A stretch of 64,000 bases of DNA from Rhizobium sp. BK251 (GCF_004345245.1 NZ_SLUQ01000007.1:248001-312000); one strand, 5' to 3'. Shown: positions 34,964 through 43,956, numbered from the stretch's first letter. The notes: a model not told the origin generated them from the letters alone. Numbers and translations: made by a program.

Positions 34964-37918
34964 TCAGCCAAAACTTCTTCGAAGCCGAGACGAATAGCGC
35001 CGGGCTTTGCGTATGGCGGTGCTAAGAAGGTGCGCGCGCCGGTCAACAATGCTGAAGGCCGTTCGTGCAACATACTGTCGAGACTGGCGGTTGCGTCCAA
35101 GCCTCCATAGCTGCACAGAAAAATGGGCGAGAGCCGGAAGGCCGTAGAAACCGGGCACAATCTGGGCAAGCTTGGTTCCTCCCGCCCAAGACTCGCAGAG
35201 GCGATAGTGCCAGAGACCCTGATAGTAGTTGAAGCTTACATAGCCACCGTGTTGCTGGCAGATCTTAAAGACCTCCTCAAATATCTTTCCGCGCATTGCC
35301 AAGGTTTTCGCATCCTCGTGCAGCCGCGACTGGGCGAGCTTCTCGGCAGTGTGGTGGATGATGCCGCCGGAACTAGCGATGCGCAGCCAGTATTCATAGT
35401 CCATTGCAGTCTGCAGTTCAGCATTGAATGGCCCGGTCCGTTCGGCAATACGTCGACGCCAGAATGCCGCAGGCTGGCAGATACAGCAATCGTGCATCAA
35501 CCGATCGAAAGAAAACTCGGCCGTCGTATAGACGCCAGTGATGTTGCCATCCTTGTCGATGTAGTCAGCGTTCCCATAGACCAGATCACATTCCGGGTAT
35601 TCCGCGAAGTACTTGACAACTCTTTCGAGCGCTCTCGGCAGGAAAACGTCATCCGAATTGAGGTAGGCGAGAACCTCTCCCTTGGCGAGGACCATACCCT
35701 TGTTGATTGCGTCGGCCTGTCCGTTATCGCGCTCCGATATCCATCGGATCTTGTCGCCATAGCTCTTCAGGATGTCCACCGTCTCATCGGTCGACGCGCC
35801 GTCCATTACGATGAGTTCGACATTTTGATAGCTCTGATTGAGAACGCTATCTATCGAGTCTCGGATAAAATGGGCGTGGTTCCGCGTCGGCATGACAATG
35901 CTGACGAGAGGAGGTTTTCTGGTAGGCGTATTGATCGAGCTTGCTCGTCGCTTGAGCGCGGCGTGCAACTCGTGGGCAGGATTCGTCCAATTGTAAGCCG
36001 CCAGCCGCTCAACGGCCTTGGCCGAAAGGTCCTCGCGCAAGCCGGGTTCGGAAACGATGCGGCGCATCAGATCAGCCATTGCGTCTGCATCGGTTGGATC
36101 GCATGCCAGAACGGCATCTCCGCCTACTTCCGGGAGGGACGCCACGTTACTGCAAAGAACCGGGGTCCCGTAGCGGAAGGCCTCAAGGAGAGGGATACCG
36201 AATCCTTCGAACAATGAAAAATAAACGAGGGCGACCGTGTCGCGGAACAACGCCGCTACCTGATCATGAGGGACAAACCCGAGATGCAGGATCGGCAGAT
36301 CCTCATAGCCCTTGATGGCGTCTTCAAGCCCCTCAGGGCTCCCGGTCAAGACGAGACCAGTCTTTGCCGGCAGGTGGGGCAGGGCGCGCCGGAAGGCGTC
36401 GAAAAGGCGGCGATGATTTTTGTGTGGCCACAGATTGGCCGGCATGTAGAAGAAGCGATCGAAGGTCTTTACCTTCTCGGGAAGCGCACCGCCGGCGGGG
36501 TCATCACGCAATTCCTCTGGAAGTGCCGCAGGCATTAAGAAAACGTCCTGGCTTAGCGTCCAGGGATTGTTGATGACTGTTGAGCGGGAATGCTCAGTCA
36601 TTGTGGCGATCGCGCCGCCCTTTGAAAGAGCATAGGCAAAGGCGCGCCGCCGCGCCGCAAGAACGGGACTCGTAAAGAACTCGGGAAAGAACTCGTGCTG
36701 CAGGTCCGGGATGACGAAAATCTGCTGCTCGAAAGGTAAGTCCGGGTGATTTTCCTGAGGGTAAGATCGGATGACGGCATCAACGCCAGCATCCTCGCAA
36801 CGGCGGGTCATTTCTTCGTAGAAGCGTTGCGGGTGCTCATTTAGAGCAACGTATTCGACGTTGTCGCCGGCCACCTTGAGAGGCGCTTTCCCAGGACGAT
36901 GAAACATGATGAAGCGGTCGCTCGGGTAGAGCCTCACCATCTCCCGCAGAACGCCTTGGACCCAGGGGACAATGCCTCCGGACGCCCCAGGAGTGAGAGG
37001 GTAAAGATCGATGCCAACGACGAGATCGAACGCTCCCTCAGCACGGATAGGCATTCCCGAGGCATCGACGCCAAGGCGCTGCATGTCCGATTGGACGGCC
37101 GACCACAATTGGCGCGCGGCCTTGAAGGTCTTGTTGTGAAACGCACCTGGATTGTTGCGCATCAGGCCCGTCATAGTATCAAGCCAATAGCACAAGGCCC
37201 CGTGGGTCATTGGCTTGCCGCTGTAGCGTTCAGCCATCAGGCGCAGTTCTTCGGTTCGTCGAAAGCCCCCACTTGCTGTCAGCGTTGCTTCCCATTCACG
37301 CGTCGCGGACAGTTGCGCGTCAATTGTTGCAGGGGAGGCTTCCTTGGCTAGGCGAAGCCAAAGATCCCAGTCAAAGCTCCAGCGAAGGTCAGTATTGAGC
37401 AACCCGACCTTCCGCAACACATTTGGATTCATGAAGGTTGAGGGTTGGAGTATATAGTCAAGTCCCTCCACGAGCGCGCGGTGGTTGTAGACCACGTTGC
37501 GAGCATTGAAGGTCGACTTGATCTTGCCCGCTTCGTCGACGCGCACGCCGTTGCCGAACCAGAAGGCGGCGTCCGGATTTTCCCGCCAGGCCTCGGCCAG
37601 CTTCTCGAATGCGCCCGGAAGATAGAAGTCGTCCGCATTCAGCCAGGCGACGATGTCGCCGGTGCATCTGGCCAACCCCTTGTTTATTGCGTCGGCTGCC
37701 CCCTTATCGGGCTCACTAACATAGTCGGTGAGCCGCGATCGGTTGCGTTCGAGTATGTCGAGCGTGTCGTCGCTTGATCGGCCATCGATGACAAAATGCT
37801 CAATGTCGGGCCAATTCTGGGCCGCGACAGAATCAAGGCAGTCTTGGAGAAATCGCCCCTGATTCAGGGATGGAGTCACTATCGAGATCTTGGGTGTTAG
37901 GCGGTTTGCGAGCATCAT
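34964..37918 (-). CDS. Three-domain glycosyltransferase (GT2-GT4-GT2)
   Basis: This 984-residue protein joins three complete glycosyltransferase modules. Module 1 (about 10-250) is GT2 with SIVTPSLNQGRF and N94-A-D96-D97. Module 2 (about 297-655) is GT4 with PGASGGIVPWVQG, FFYMPANLWPHKN and the E-x7-E pair E571/E579 (EGFGIPLLEA). Module 3 (about 670-900) is GT2 with SIVMPTRNHAHF and N754-S-D756-D757. Such fusions build repeat units in ABC-transporter-dependent O-antigens, for example the WbdA-type polymerases. A basic tail (ARRYSSRLRRSFG) may touch the membrane. It overlaps the upstream methyltransferase gene by 4 bases. Confidence 0.9.
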   Translation of the reverse strand: MMLANRLTPKISIVTPSLNQGRFLQDCLDSVAAQNWPDIEHFVIDGRSSDDTLDILERNRSRLTDYVSEPDKGAADAINKGLARCTGDIVAWLNADDFYLPGAFEKLAEAWRENPDAAFWFGNGVRVDEAGKIKSTFNARNVVYNHRALVEGLDYILQPSTFMNPNVLRKVGLLNTDLRWSFDWDLWLRLAKEASPATIDAQLSATREWEATLTASGGFRRTEELRLMAERYSGKPMTHGALCYWLDTMTGLMRNNPGAFHNKTFKAARQLWSAVQSDMQRLGVDASGMPIRAEGAFDLVVGIDLYPLTPGASGGIVPWVQGVLREMVRLYPSDRFIMFHRPGKAPLKVAGDNVEYVALNEHPQRFYEEMTRRCEDAGVDAVIRSYPQENHPDLPFEQQIFVIPDLQHEFFPEFFTSPVLAARRRAFAYALSKGGAIATMTEHSRSTVINNPWTLSQDVFLMPAALPEELRDDPAGGALPEKVKTFDRFFYMPANLWPHKNHRRLFDAFRRALPHLPAKTGLVLTGSPEGLEDAIKGYEDLPILHLGFVPHDQVAALFRDTVALVYFSLFEGFGIPLLEAFRYGTPVLCSNVASLPEVGGDAVLACDPTDADAMADLMRRIVSEPGLREDLSAKAVERLAAYNWTNPAHELHAALKRRASSINTPTRKPPLVSIVMPTRNHAHFIRDSIDSVLNQSYQNVELIVMDGASTDETVDILKSYGDKIRWISERDNGQADAINKGMVLAKGEVLAYLNSDDVFLPRALERVVKYFAEYPECDLVYGNADYIDKDGNITGVYTTAEFSFDRLMHDCCICQPAAFWRRRIAERTGPFNAELQTAMDYEYWLRIASSGGIIHHTAEKLAQSRLHEDAKTLAMRGKIFEEVFKICQQHGGYVSFNYYQGLWHYRLCESWAGGTKLAQIVPGFYGLPALAHFSVQLWRLGRNRQSRQYVARTAFSIVDRRAHLLSTAIRKARRYSSRLRRSFG

Positions 37919-38913
37919 CGTCCGATTATTCTTCCTCGAATGCCTTGTGCCTCGTGCACCATTGCGGTCAATTTATGAATCTGCTCCAGCCTCTCGGCGC
38001 GATCGGCATCAATTACCTTGACGTGTTCGCTGAGGGCTTTGACTCTCTCGTCGAGATCCAGCATCGCCTGAACGAACCGACCCGTCGGTGTTGAGGCTAG
38101 CGCCTCCGTCGCCTTTTCACTCTCGACGGGGACTATTGGCTGTCTGCTTACGACGAAGAACATGTCGTGCTGGTAGAACACGGCGGGTTCGAAAGTTACA
38201 TGATTCGCACCAAGGCCTGCGAACAGACGGCGAGCAGACTCCTCGGTGAACAGATAGATGTGCTCATCGGGCCTCAGCATCCCCTGGAATGCACTTTCCG
38301 ACTTCACGAGATCTTCGTAAACACCCTCTCCATTGAACTGAGGCGTCTGGACAAGAAGCAGCCCATCCGGTTTCAATAAACGCAGAGCGTGCCCCATGGT
38401 TCGCTCCGGATCAGGCAGATGCTCAAGCACATCCATCAACACGACGACGTCAAGTGTCGCTGGCTCTAGTTCCAGATCCTCAATTGGGCCCATCGAAACC
38501 GGTACGTCGAAGGTGTTTCTGGCAAACTCTACGACCCAAGGGCTCAGTTCCAGGCCGCTCGCATCATATCCCGCCTGGCGCATCATCCGGACAAAGCTGC
38601 CATGAGAACAGCCCAACTCAAGCACCTTTGCTGAGGGGAGTCGGTACTTGAGCAATATCTTCAGCCAATAGAGATTGCGATCGACAAGATCACTCCGAGA
38701 TCGTGCGAATATGTCCGGAAAGCCCAGGTCCTTTTTCTGGTGGTCGAGCCAGTATCGCTTTCCGTAGAAGCCTTCCTCGTCGCCTGATGGCTGCAACTCT
38801 TGCTCGGTTAGGCCATCCACCGACACAAGAGTTCCGCAGTTGGAGCATTTTCCATATTCAGCGTTAAAAGAAAGAAGGTCGTGGTTGCCACACCAGCAAA
38901 TTCGCCTGTTCAT
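37915..38913 (-). CDS. Methyltransferase with N-terminal zinc ribbon and C-terminal coiled coil
   Basis: This 332-residue protein opens with a Cys4 ribbon (C6, C8, C23, C26), then a class I methyltransferase domain (KVLELGCSHGSFV, about 96-108; LMDVLEHLPDPERT). It ends in a charged heptad-like helix (about 279-325, LDERVKALSEHVKVIDADRAERLEQIH). It sits between wzt and the three-domain glycosyltransferase. In E. coli O8/O9a the chain terminator WbdD also combines a methyltransferase with a coiled coil that measures chain length. A capping role here is inferred from layout and position only. Confidence 0.82.
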   Translation of the reverse strand: MNRRICWCGNHDLLSFNAEYGKCSNCGTLVSVDGLTEQELQPSGDEEGFYGKRYWLDHQKKDLGFPDIFARSRSDLVDRNLYWLKILLKYRLPSAKVLELGCSHGSFVRMMRQAGYDASGLELSPWVVEFARNTFDVPVSMGPIEDLELEPATLDVVVLMDVLEHLPDPERTMGHALRLLKPDGLLLVQTPQFNGEGVYEDLVKSESAFQGMLRPDEHIYLFTEESARRLFAGLGANHVTFEPAVFYQHDMFFVVSRQPIVPVESEKATEALASTPTGRFVQAMLDLDERVKALSEHVKVIDADRAERLEQIHKLTAMVHEAQGIRGRIIGR

Positions 38914-38948
38914 TGCTTAGGTTCCCGATCAAAATGCCGCTTCTGGCG

Positions 38949-40391
38949 CTATTCTGGCTTATGTTCTTTACTATCAAGGACGAACGCGTAGTCAAAACTG
39001 CCCGGTAGATCAGCGATGCCATGATGCGTCAAAGCGGAGCCGTCGTGAACAGTGCGCCAGCCCACCGCTATAACACCCGCCTTCGGCAAATGGCATATTC
39101 GGGCAATGCGCGAGAAAATCCTCTCGTGATTTAGATTCCCCATGTCCTTGTAAGTTGTCGCATCTATCGTCGCCAATCCCAATTCAAAGCTATATTCACC
39201 AAGCTCAAGTTTTAGTTCGATACTCTGCCGACAGCGAACAAGCGTTCCAGCTGGAAGGTGTCCCGGCGCTTCCGCGCTGTACTCCAGGGATCCCTTGCCG
39301 TGAACGTTAATGCCTCTTTCGTTTTGAAGGACCACGCCGGCGAGGGGAACCGCGATTGGCTCTGACAGTAAAAACTCGTAGTAGAAGACTGCTGTTTCGC
39401 CTTGTGCGAAGCTAGCACAGGGATTGCCTTGGGTGTCGCAGACTGCGTACCGGACACACTTCGCGGCACCGTTGTGAACCTGCGTTAGTGCTGCGGCGTC
39501 GTTGAACTTGAAATCCTCGGGCCAAAAGTCGTGCGATACTCTGGTGGACGAAGGAAGCGCCGCCGCTGCATCTGTGCTTGGTACACCCGCCAGATGTTCA
39601 GGCCGTCTTGTCTGGTGAAGCTGGTAATAGCGCTTCGCCGCCTCTGTCGCTTCCCCTAGAAAAAGCGCTTTGCCGTGATCGAGAAGAATGGCGCGATCGC
39701 AGAATTGCTCAATGTCGGTCATCGCGTGTGAAACGAGAAGTACAGCCGCCCCGGAGGCTCGGAGTGCCTCAAGACGGGCATAGCACTTCTGCCGAAAAAA
39801 CACGTCGCCGACCGCAAGCGCTTCGTCGATGATGACGATCGCGGCATCGATGTGGGCCTGCACGGCGAAAGCCAAACGTACAAACATTCCGCTTGAGTAA
39901 TTCTTTACCGGCTGGTCGATGAACTCGCCAATGTCGGCGAACTCTACAATCCGGTCGTAGCGAGCCTCAATTTCCTGTTGTGTAAGGCCAAGAATTCTCG
40001 CGTTGAGGAAGACATTCTCTCGGCCGGTAAATTCCGGATTGAATCCGCTGCCTAGTTCGAGCAGCGCAGCCACGCGACCGCTGACCCGCGCCTCGCCGTA
40101 GGTCGGAGTAAGCGTCCCGGCAATAATTTGAAGAAGCGTGCTCTTCCCACTGCCGTTGCGCCCAATAATCCCTAGCGTCTCGCCTGCCTTGACCTGGAAG
40201 GAAATATCGCGCAGGGCCCAGAACTCACGGTGGTAGACTGAGGGACCACCTTCACCGGCAACTCCCATTCTAGCGGCGATGCCGCGAAGGCGAGGGATGA
40301 TGAGTTGTTTTAGGCGGTCGCGGGGTTGATTGTAGATCTCATATCGCTTGCCGACCCCGCTTACCTCGATGACGGCAGCGTCAAAGGACAT
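38949..40391 (-). CDS. wzt: O-antigen ABC transporter ATP-binding protein
   Basis: This 480-residue protein has an ABC ATPase domain with Walker A GRNGSGKST (78-86), signature YSSGMFVRLAFA, Walker B IVIIDEALAVGD and the H-loop SHA. After about residue 285 comes a C-terminal beta-sandwich of about 190 residues, as in Wzt proteins that recognise a modified non-reducing end before export. Start MSFDAAVIEV at 40391 follows AAAGGGG; 12 codons further upstream lie within wzm. It overlaps the wzm stop and forms the transporter with Wzm. Confidence 0.94.
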   Translation of the reverse strand: MSFDAAVIEVSGVGKRYEIYNQPRDRLKQLIIPRLRGIAARMGVAGEGGPSVYHREFWALRDISFQVKAGETLGIIGRNGSGKSTLLQIIAGTLTPTYGEARVSGRVAALLELGSGFNPEFTGRENVFLNARILGLTQQEIEARYDRIVEFADIGEFIDQPVKNYSSGMFVRLAFAVQAHIDAAIVIIDEALAVGDVFFRQKCYARLEALRASGAAVLLVSHAMTDIEQFCDRAILLDHGKALFLGEATEAAKRYYQLHQTRRPEHLAGVPSTDAAAALPSSTRVSHDFWPEDFKFNDAAALTQVHNGAAKCVRYAVCDTQGNPCASFAQGETAVFYYEFLLSEPIAVPLAGVVLQNERGINVHGKGSLEYSAEAPGHLPAGTLVRCRQSIELKLELGEYSFELGLATIDATTYKDMGNLNHERIFSRIARICHLPKAGVIAVGWRTVHDGSALTHHGIADLPGSFDYAFVLDSKEHKPE

Positions 40392-41202
40392 CTGCAAACC
40401 CCTTTCTCGTTTTCTGGAACCAGGCAAAGCCCAGATAGAGGACGGCTATGCCGATTGCCAGGCTTGCGCCCCATGCCAGCCAGTTGATCGGTTCCCCCCA
40501 AAGCAGTGCGCTTCGAAGCTGAATGATAGGCAGCGTGATAGGGTTCCACACGAGTATCGCCTGATAGACGGGCGGCAAGGCCTCAATGGGGTAGAAGACG
40601 GGTGCCAGGAATAGCGTAACAGTAGTCATCATCCCGATGGCCTGCGCGAAATCCCTCAAATATACGCCAAGCGACGCAAGGAGCCAGCTTAGGCCGAGGA
40701 CGATCAACAGCATTGGCAACAGTATGACCGGAAGAAGAATGCCGGCGAAATGAAGGGGCGCACCCGCGACGAGGCAAAAAAACACCAGCACGGTGAGGCT
40801 GACAAGAAAATGACCGAGAGCGGACCCAAGTGCCATCAGAGGAAGTATCTCCAGCGGAAAGACAACCCTTTTCACGTAGCTTGGATGGCTTGTAATCAAC
40901 GTTGGTGCTCTGTTCAGGCATTCAGCAAAGAGCGCATGAACAATAAGCCCTGAAAACAGCACAATCGCGAAACCAAGCTTGCTATCGCTCTCCACCCCCC
41001 AGCGCGCCTTGAAAGCCACGCTGAATACAAAGGTGTATATGACCAGCATGAGAAGCGGATTGAAGAGCGACCAAGCGACGCCCATGAACGAGCCCTTGTA
41101 TCGTCCGATGAAATCTCGCTTGATTAGTTCCCACAGCAATTCGCGATGATGCAGAATGGTGGCCGGAATGCTGGTCAGACTAGTAGGGTAGACGCGGCTC
41201 AT
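40381..41202 (-). CDS. wzm: O-antigen ABC transporter permease
   Basis: This 273-residue ABC-2-type permease has about six transmembrane helices. Family features include LLWELIKRDFIGRYKGSFMG, WSLFNPLLMLVIYTFVF, and FLAPVFYPIEALP. With Wzt it moves the finished undecaprenyl-linked O-polysaccharide across the inner membrane. It is the first gene of the minus-strand operon. ATG 41202 is preceded by GTG at 41205. The promoter should lie in 41206-41700. Confidence 0.94.
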   Translation of the reverse strand: MSRVYPTSLTSIPATILHHRELLWELIKRDFIGRYKGSFMGVAWSLFNPLLMLVIYTFVFSVAFKARWGVESDSKLGFAIVLFSGLIVHALFAECLNRAPTLITSHPSYVKRVVFPLEILPLMALGSALGHFLVSLTVLVFFCLVAGAPLHFAGILLPVILLPMLLIVLGLSWLLASLGVYLRDFAQAIGMMTTVTLFLAPVFYPIEALPPVYQAILVWNPITLPIIQLRSALLWGEPINWLAWGASLAIGIAVLYLGFAWFQKTRKGFADVL

Positions 41203-41205
41203 CAC

Positions 41206-41739
41206 GCTGTTTCCGATTTTTTGGTCAGCGTGTGACGGTGCGGCTGAATGAATGCAGCCACAGCCTTGAGCATTCGCCGCTCCCGAGTTGCGTTCTCGCT
41301 ATTTGTCTTGCCGCCAAGTGGGCCTCATTAAGTCCGGCTATGCTCAGCCCGATTGTCGAGCTAGATAACACATCATTTGCTGGGCTCGCTGATTGGGACC
41401 CGTTACCAAGAAAGTCAACCGAAATCTGGCGCCAACGAGCCAGGAGTGGCACAACTCGATTGCTTGGCGACCATGGATGAGAGAGCCGAGAACGACCCAG
41501 ATGCGAGGTCGAAGACGGTGCGTTTTCACCGCAGCACTCCTCGGGTCTCCCTGTAGTTTCGGTGACGGTGCGTTGGTTTCCGGCACGCCTTAAGACCCGT
41601 CGCCAAGGGCGGCTATACTCACTCGCCGACCGAAGTTGCAAAGCGCAACTCCGCCCCGAAGGGGAGAAACCGCATCATGAGTTGTTGTATGTCTGACTAG
41701 CCGCGCTAGCTTTACCAATAGATCACGGGAGGACGGCAA
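41206..41739. other. Divergent intergenic region between wzm and a small membrane protein gene
   Basis: This 534-bp region lies between diverging genes and must carry the promoters of both the wzm operon and the 41740 gene. I see no gene with a ribosome binding site or recognisable protein; frames on both strands are Arg/Ser-rich. Short hairpins occur near 41635-41667 (GTTGC..GCAAC and CCCCGAAGGGG), just upstream of the small gene, and could belong to a leader or small RNA. Confidence 0.4.
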
Positions 41740-42042
41740 ATGGTCGATGCTCAGTTTTCACAAAGCGATGACGCCAAGATGGCAATAGGGCAAATCTCCG
41801 GATTGATGGGGCGTGTCCAGCGCAGCGTAAGCTACTTCGTGGCATCTGCGATACTGATATACGCGTCCGCCTATGATTTGCGTTCCCCTGCACTTATTGC
41901 GCTGACGATCGGCATACTAGGGCTGACCTCGGCAAGCGCTAAGGTTGGACAGCTTGGAATCGCAATCCTGCTGCTGCTGGCGGTATTCAGTCCGGAGATG
42001 TTGGGCCAGCTGTCGACAGGTTTGAAGTCCCTGGCCGGCTAA
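41740..42042 (+). CDS. Small hypothetical membrane protein
   Basis: This 100-residue protein has a polar N-terminus of about 30 residues and then three closely spaced hydrophobic segments (about 33-47, 52-66, 70-86). It has no motif I recognise. A clear GGGAGGACGG site precedes the ATG. It stands between the divergent wzm promoter region and the FkbM-like methyltransferase gene, from which it is separated by 198 bp, so a shared role is only possible. Confidence 0.6.
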   Translation: MVDAQFSQSDDAKMAIGQISGLMGRVQRSVSYFVASAILIYASAYDLRSPALIALTIGILGLTSASAKVGQLGIAILLLLAVFSPEMLGQLSTGLKSLAG

Positions 42043-42240
42043 CCGAGATTGCCTCAGGTTGCCACTTCCAATAGATGGCGTGACACGGTAGGGGAAGCTT
42101 TCCCGAGAGACTATTTACGGTCTGTGGCGGGGCGAAGCTGGCAAGAGGGTAGGTCATAGGCACCCGCCAAGAAGGGCAAATTTATCATGATCCAGACAAA
42201 GCGGGGGAGAACTCACGCCGGGCGTGGGTGGACTGTTTAA

Positions 42241-43170
42241 ATGCGTAACCCGATTTCGATACTGCGAAATTTCAGTCGGCGCATCGTGGACGCAATTGAT
42301 GGGGGGCCCTCTCGTTTGGTGGAGATCGAGAGCAGATTGGCATCTCAAAGCGCGCAGATGCGCGCCATCGTGGAGGGCGCCTCCAGTCAACTGGCCGAAA
42401 TGCGCAAGGCGCAACTGGATCTCGGGATGGATTTCTTGGTCCAGACCAACCCCCGTTACCGTGACGCGCGACGCGTGGGAAGCGCGCCTGGGCAGGTTTA
42501 CAGCCAGAACAATGAAGACGGTGTGATCGCCGAAATCTTCAGGCGAATCGGCACCACAGCCAAGACATTTATAGAGATTGCGGCGGGAGATGGCGTCGAA
42601 AATACAACTCGCCTCCTGCTCGATCTGGGTTGGTCCGGCATCTGGATTGAGGCAGGAGACGCACAGGCGGCGTCGATCCGCACGTTGATGTCTGAACCGA
42701 TCGCAGATGGAAGGCTCGTGTTTATCCAGAACAGAGTCGATCGAGAAAACGTTGTTGAACTGCTTCAGCAATCTTTGCCTAGCGAGCTCGACTATCTCTC
42801 TCTCGACATCGACTATAACACGTCACACATATGGTCCGCGCTGACGGCCCTCAGGCCGCGCGTGGTATGCGTCGAGTACAATGCGCACTTCCCCCCAAGC
42901 ATCGACCATGAAGTGCTCTACGATCCGGAGGCCATGTGGCAGGGCACCACGCGCTTCGGAGCAAGCCTGAAGGCTCTGGAGCGGATCGGACGTGAAGCCG
43001 GTTACAGTTTGGTCGGCTGTGACATCTTTGGGGTCAATGCCTATTTCGTTCGCAACGATCTCTGCAACGAAGAGAGATTTTTAGCGCCATTCACGGCCGA
43101 AAATCACTACGAGCCGCCGCGCTACAGCGCTGTGCACATGCGAGGTCATGGACGACAGGCGGAATTCTGA
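42241..43170 (+). CDS. FkbM-like methyltransferase
   Basis: This 309-residue protein has an N-terminal amphipathic, coiled-coil-like segment (about 22-60, LVEIESRLASQSAQMRAIVE) and then a Rossmann-type methyltransferase domain. Landmarks are YSQNNEDGVIAEIF, FIEIAAGDGVENTTR, WIEAGDAQAA and LDYLSLDIDYN. Proteins of this type modify polysaccharides or lipids. It is the last protein-coding gene of the polysaccharide region before the tRNA cluster. GGTGGA about 8 bases before the ATG is an acceptable ribosome binding site. Confidence 0.78.
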   Translation: MRNPISILRNFSRRIVDAIDGGPSRLVEIESRLASQSAQMRAIVEGASSQLAEMRKAQLDLGMDFLVQTNPRYRDARRVGSAPGQVYSQNNEDGVIAEIFRRIGTTAKTFIEIAAGDGVENTTRLLLDLGWSGIWIEAGDAQAASIRTLMSEPIADGRLVFIQNRVDRENVVELLQQSLPSELDYLSLDIDYNTSHIWSALTALRPRVVCVEYNAHFPPSIDHEVLYDPEAMWQGTTRFGASLKALERIGREAGYSLVGCDIFGVNAYFVRNDLCNEERFLAPFTAENHYEPPRYSAVHMRGHGRQAEF

Positions 43171-43272
43171 AAAGGGCAGAGCGCTGCTCCCGGGCAGCGC
43201 CTGCCACGCGAAGTCGCAGCTTCCCGGAAATTGCAATATGCAGCACCAAAGAGTCCTGGTATCTAGGAAAAA

Positions 43273-43348
43273 TGGTGGGCGATGAGAGACTCGAACTCCC
43301 GACATCCTCGGTGTAAACGAGGCGCTCTACCAACTGAGCTAATCGCCC
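43273..43348 (-). tRNA. tRNA-Val (anticodon TAC)
   Basis: On the minus strand the 76-base sequence starts GGGCGATTAGCTCAGTTGGT, has the anticodon arm CTCGT-TTACACC-GAG with TAC in the loop, the T arm GGAGTTCGAGTCTC and ends TCGCCCACCA. The acceptor stem pairs perfectly, and CCA is encoded. Confidence 0.97.
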
Positions 43349-43782
43349 TTGCGGCGCGGAGCGAAGCGTCCGGCGCTTGGTGGCCGTGATCTATGCGGAT
43401 CGTGGAGAAACCGCAAGAGTGTTTGTGAAGTTTTTTTGATTTTTTTCCAGCCCCGATGTGATCGTCCGGCGTGGCGCCTGTATTCTCGCGCCATGGGAGG
43501 GAAGGGGATTCGTTGCCGGTATATGGATAGCGGCCGCCGAGCCGTTAACCGCGTAGCGACCACCCCCCCCCCCCGGAGCCGCAATCGGCTGCGGGGGGGC
43601 GCTATGGTCCAAAGCCGGCCGAACGCCGCAGGCGTCGTCATCGGCGCGTTGCTTGCATATCCGGCGCGCGCGTGGCCGCCGTTCATGATATAAGGGGGCG
43701 GTATTTGCGGCTGTTCTGCTGGTCCGGGATCGCGGCTGTGGAAACAATTCGCCTGGTGTCATGGTTTTGTCTCCAAAGCTGC
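43349..43782. other. Non-coding region with poly-C/poly-G hairpin between tRNA-Val and tRNA-Asp genes
   Basis: No credible gene is present in about 430 bp. A run of 12 C (43563-43574) is followed by the perfect small stem AGCCG-CAAT-CGGCT (43577-43590) and a run of 7 G (43593-43599), so the whole can fold into one long hairpin. The minus-strand tRNA-Val promoter lies at its left end. Confidence 0.6.
43388..43416 (-). promoter_or_regulatory. Candidate promoter of tRNA-Val
   Basis: On the minus strand CTTGCGG (-35 TTGCGG at 43416-43411) is followed after exactly 17 bases by TAGATC (43393-43388), about 40 bases before the tRNA. It resembles the rhizobial CTTG-N17/18-CTA pattern seen also upstream of nuoA. 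Confidence 0.45.
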
Positions 43783-43811
43783 TTGACACTAAAAGACGAA
43801 CCCCTTAGTTA
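43783..43811 (+). promoter_or_regulatory. Promoter of the tRNA-Asp genes
   Basis: A perfect -35 TTGACA (43783-43788, in CTTGACACT) is followed after 17 bases by TAGTTA (43806-43811). It lies about 70 bases before the first tRNA-Asp and is the only strong housekeeping promoter seen in the intergenic region. Confidence 0.6.
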
Positions 43812-43879
43812 GCCGCTCATCGAAGCGGCAAGGCCGTTTTGAGGGGATGCCAGGGGCATTCGGATTGCTTGAAATAAGT

Positions 43880-43956
43880 GCGGGTGTAGCTCAGTCGGTT
43901 AGAGTGCCGGCCTGTCACGCCGGAGGTCGCGGGTTCGAGCCCCGTCACTCGCGCCA
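43880..43956 (+). tRNA. tRNA-Asp (anticodon GTC), copy 1
   Basis: The 77-base sequence GCGGGTGTAGCTCAGTCGGT...CACTCGCGCCA folds as a tRNA. The anticodon arm is GCCGGCCTGTCACGCCGG with GTC in the loop, the T arm is CGCGGGTTCGAGCCCCG, and CCA is encoded. It is identical to copy 2. Confidence 0.97.

Noticed and set aside
41225..41641. A 138-codon minus-strand frame upstream of wzm
   Set aside because: No ribosome binding site or recognisable motif, and composition typical of non-coding sequence.
43391..43789. Frames on both strands across the poly-C region
   Set aside because: They depend on reading through homopolymers, overlap tRNA promoters and have no protein-like pattern.
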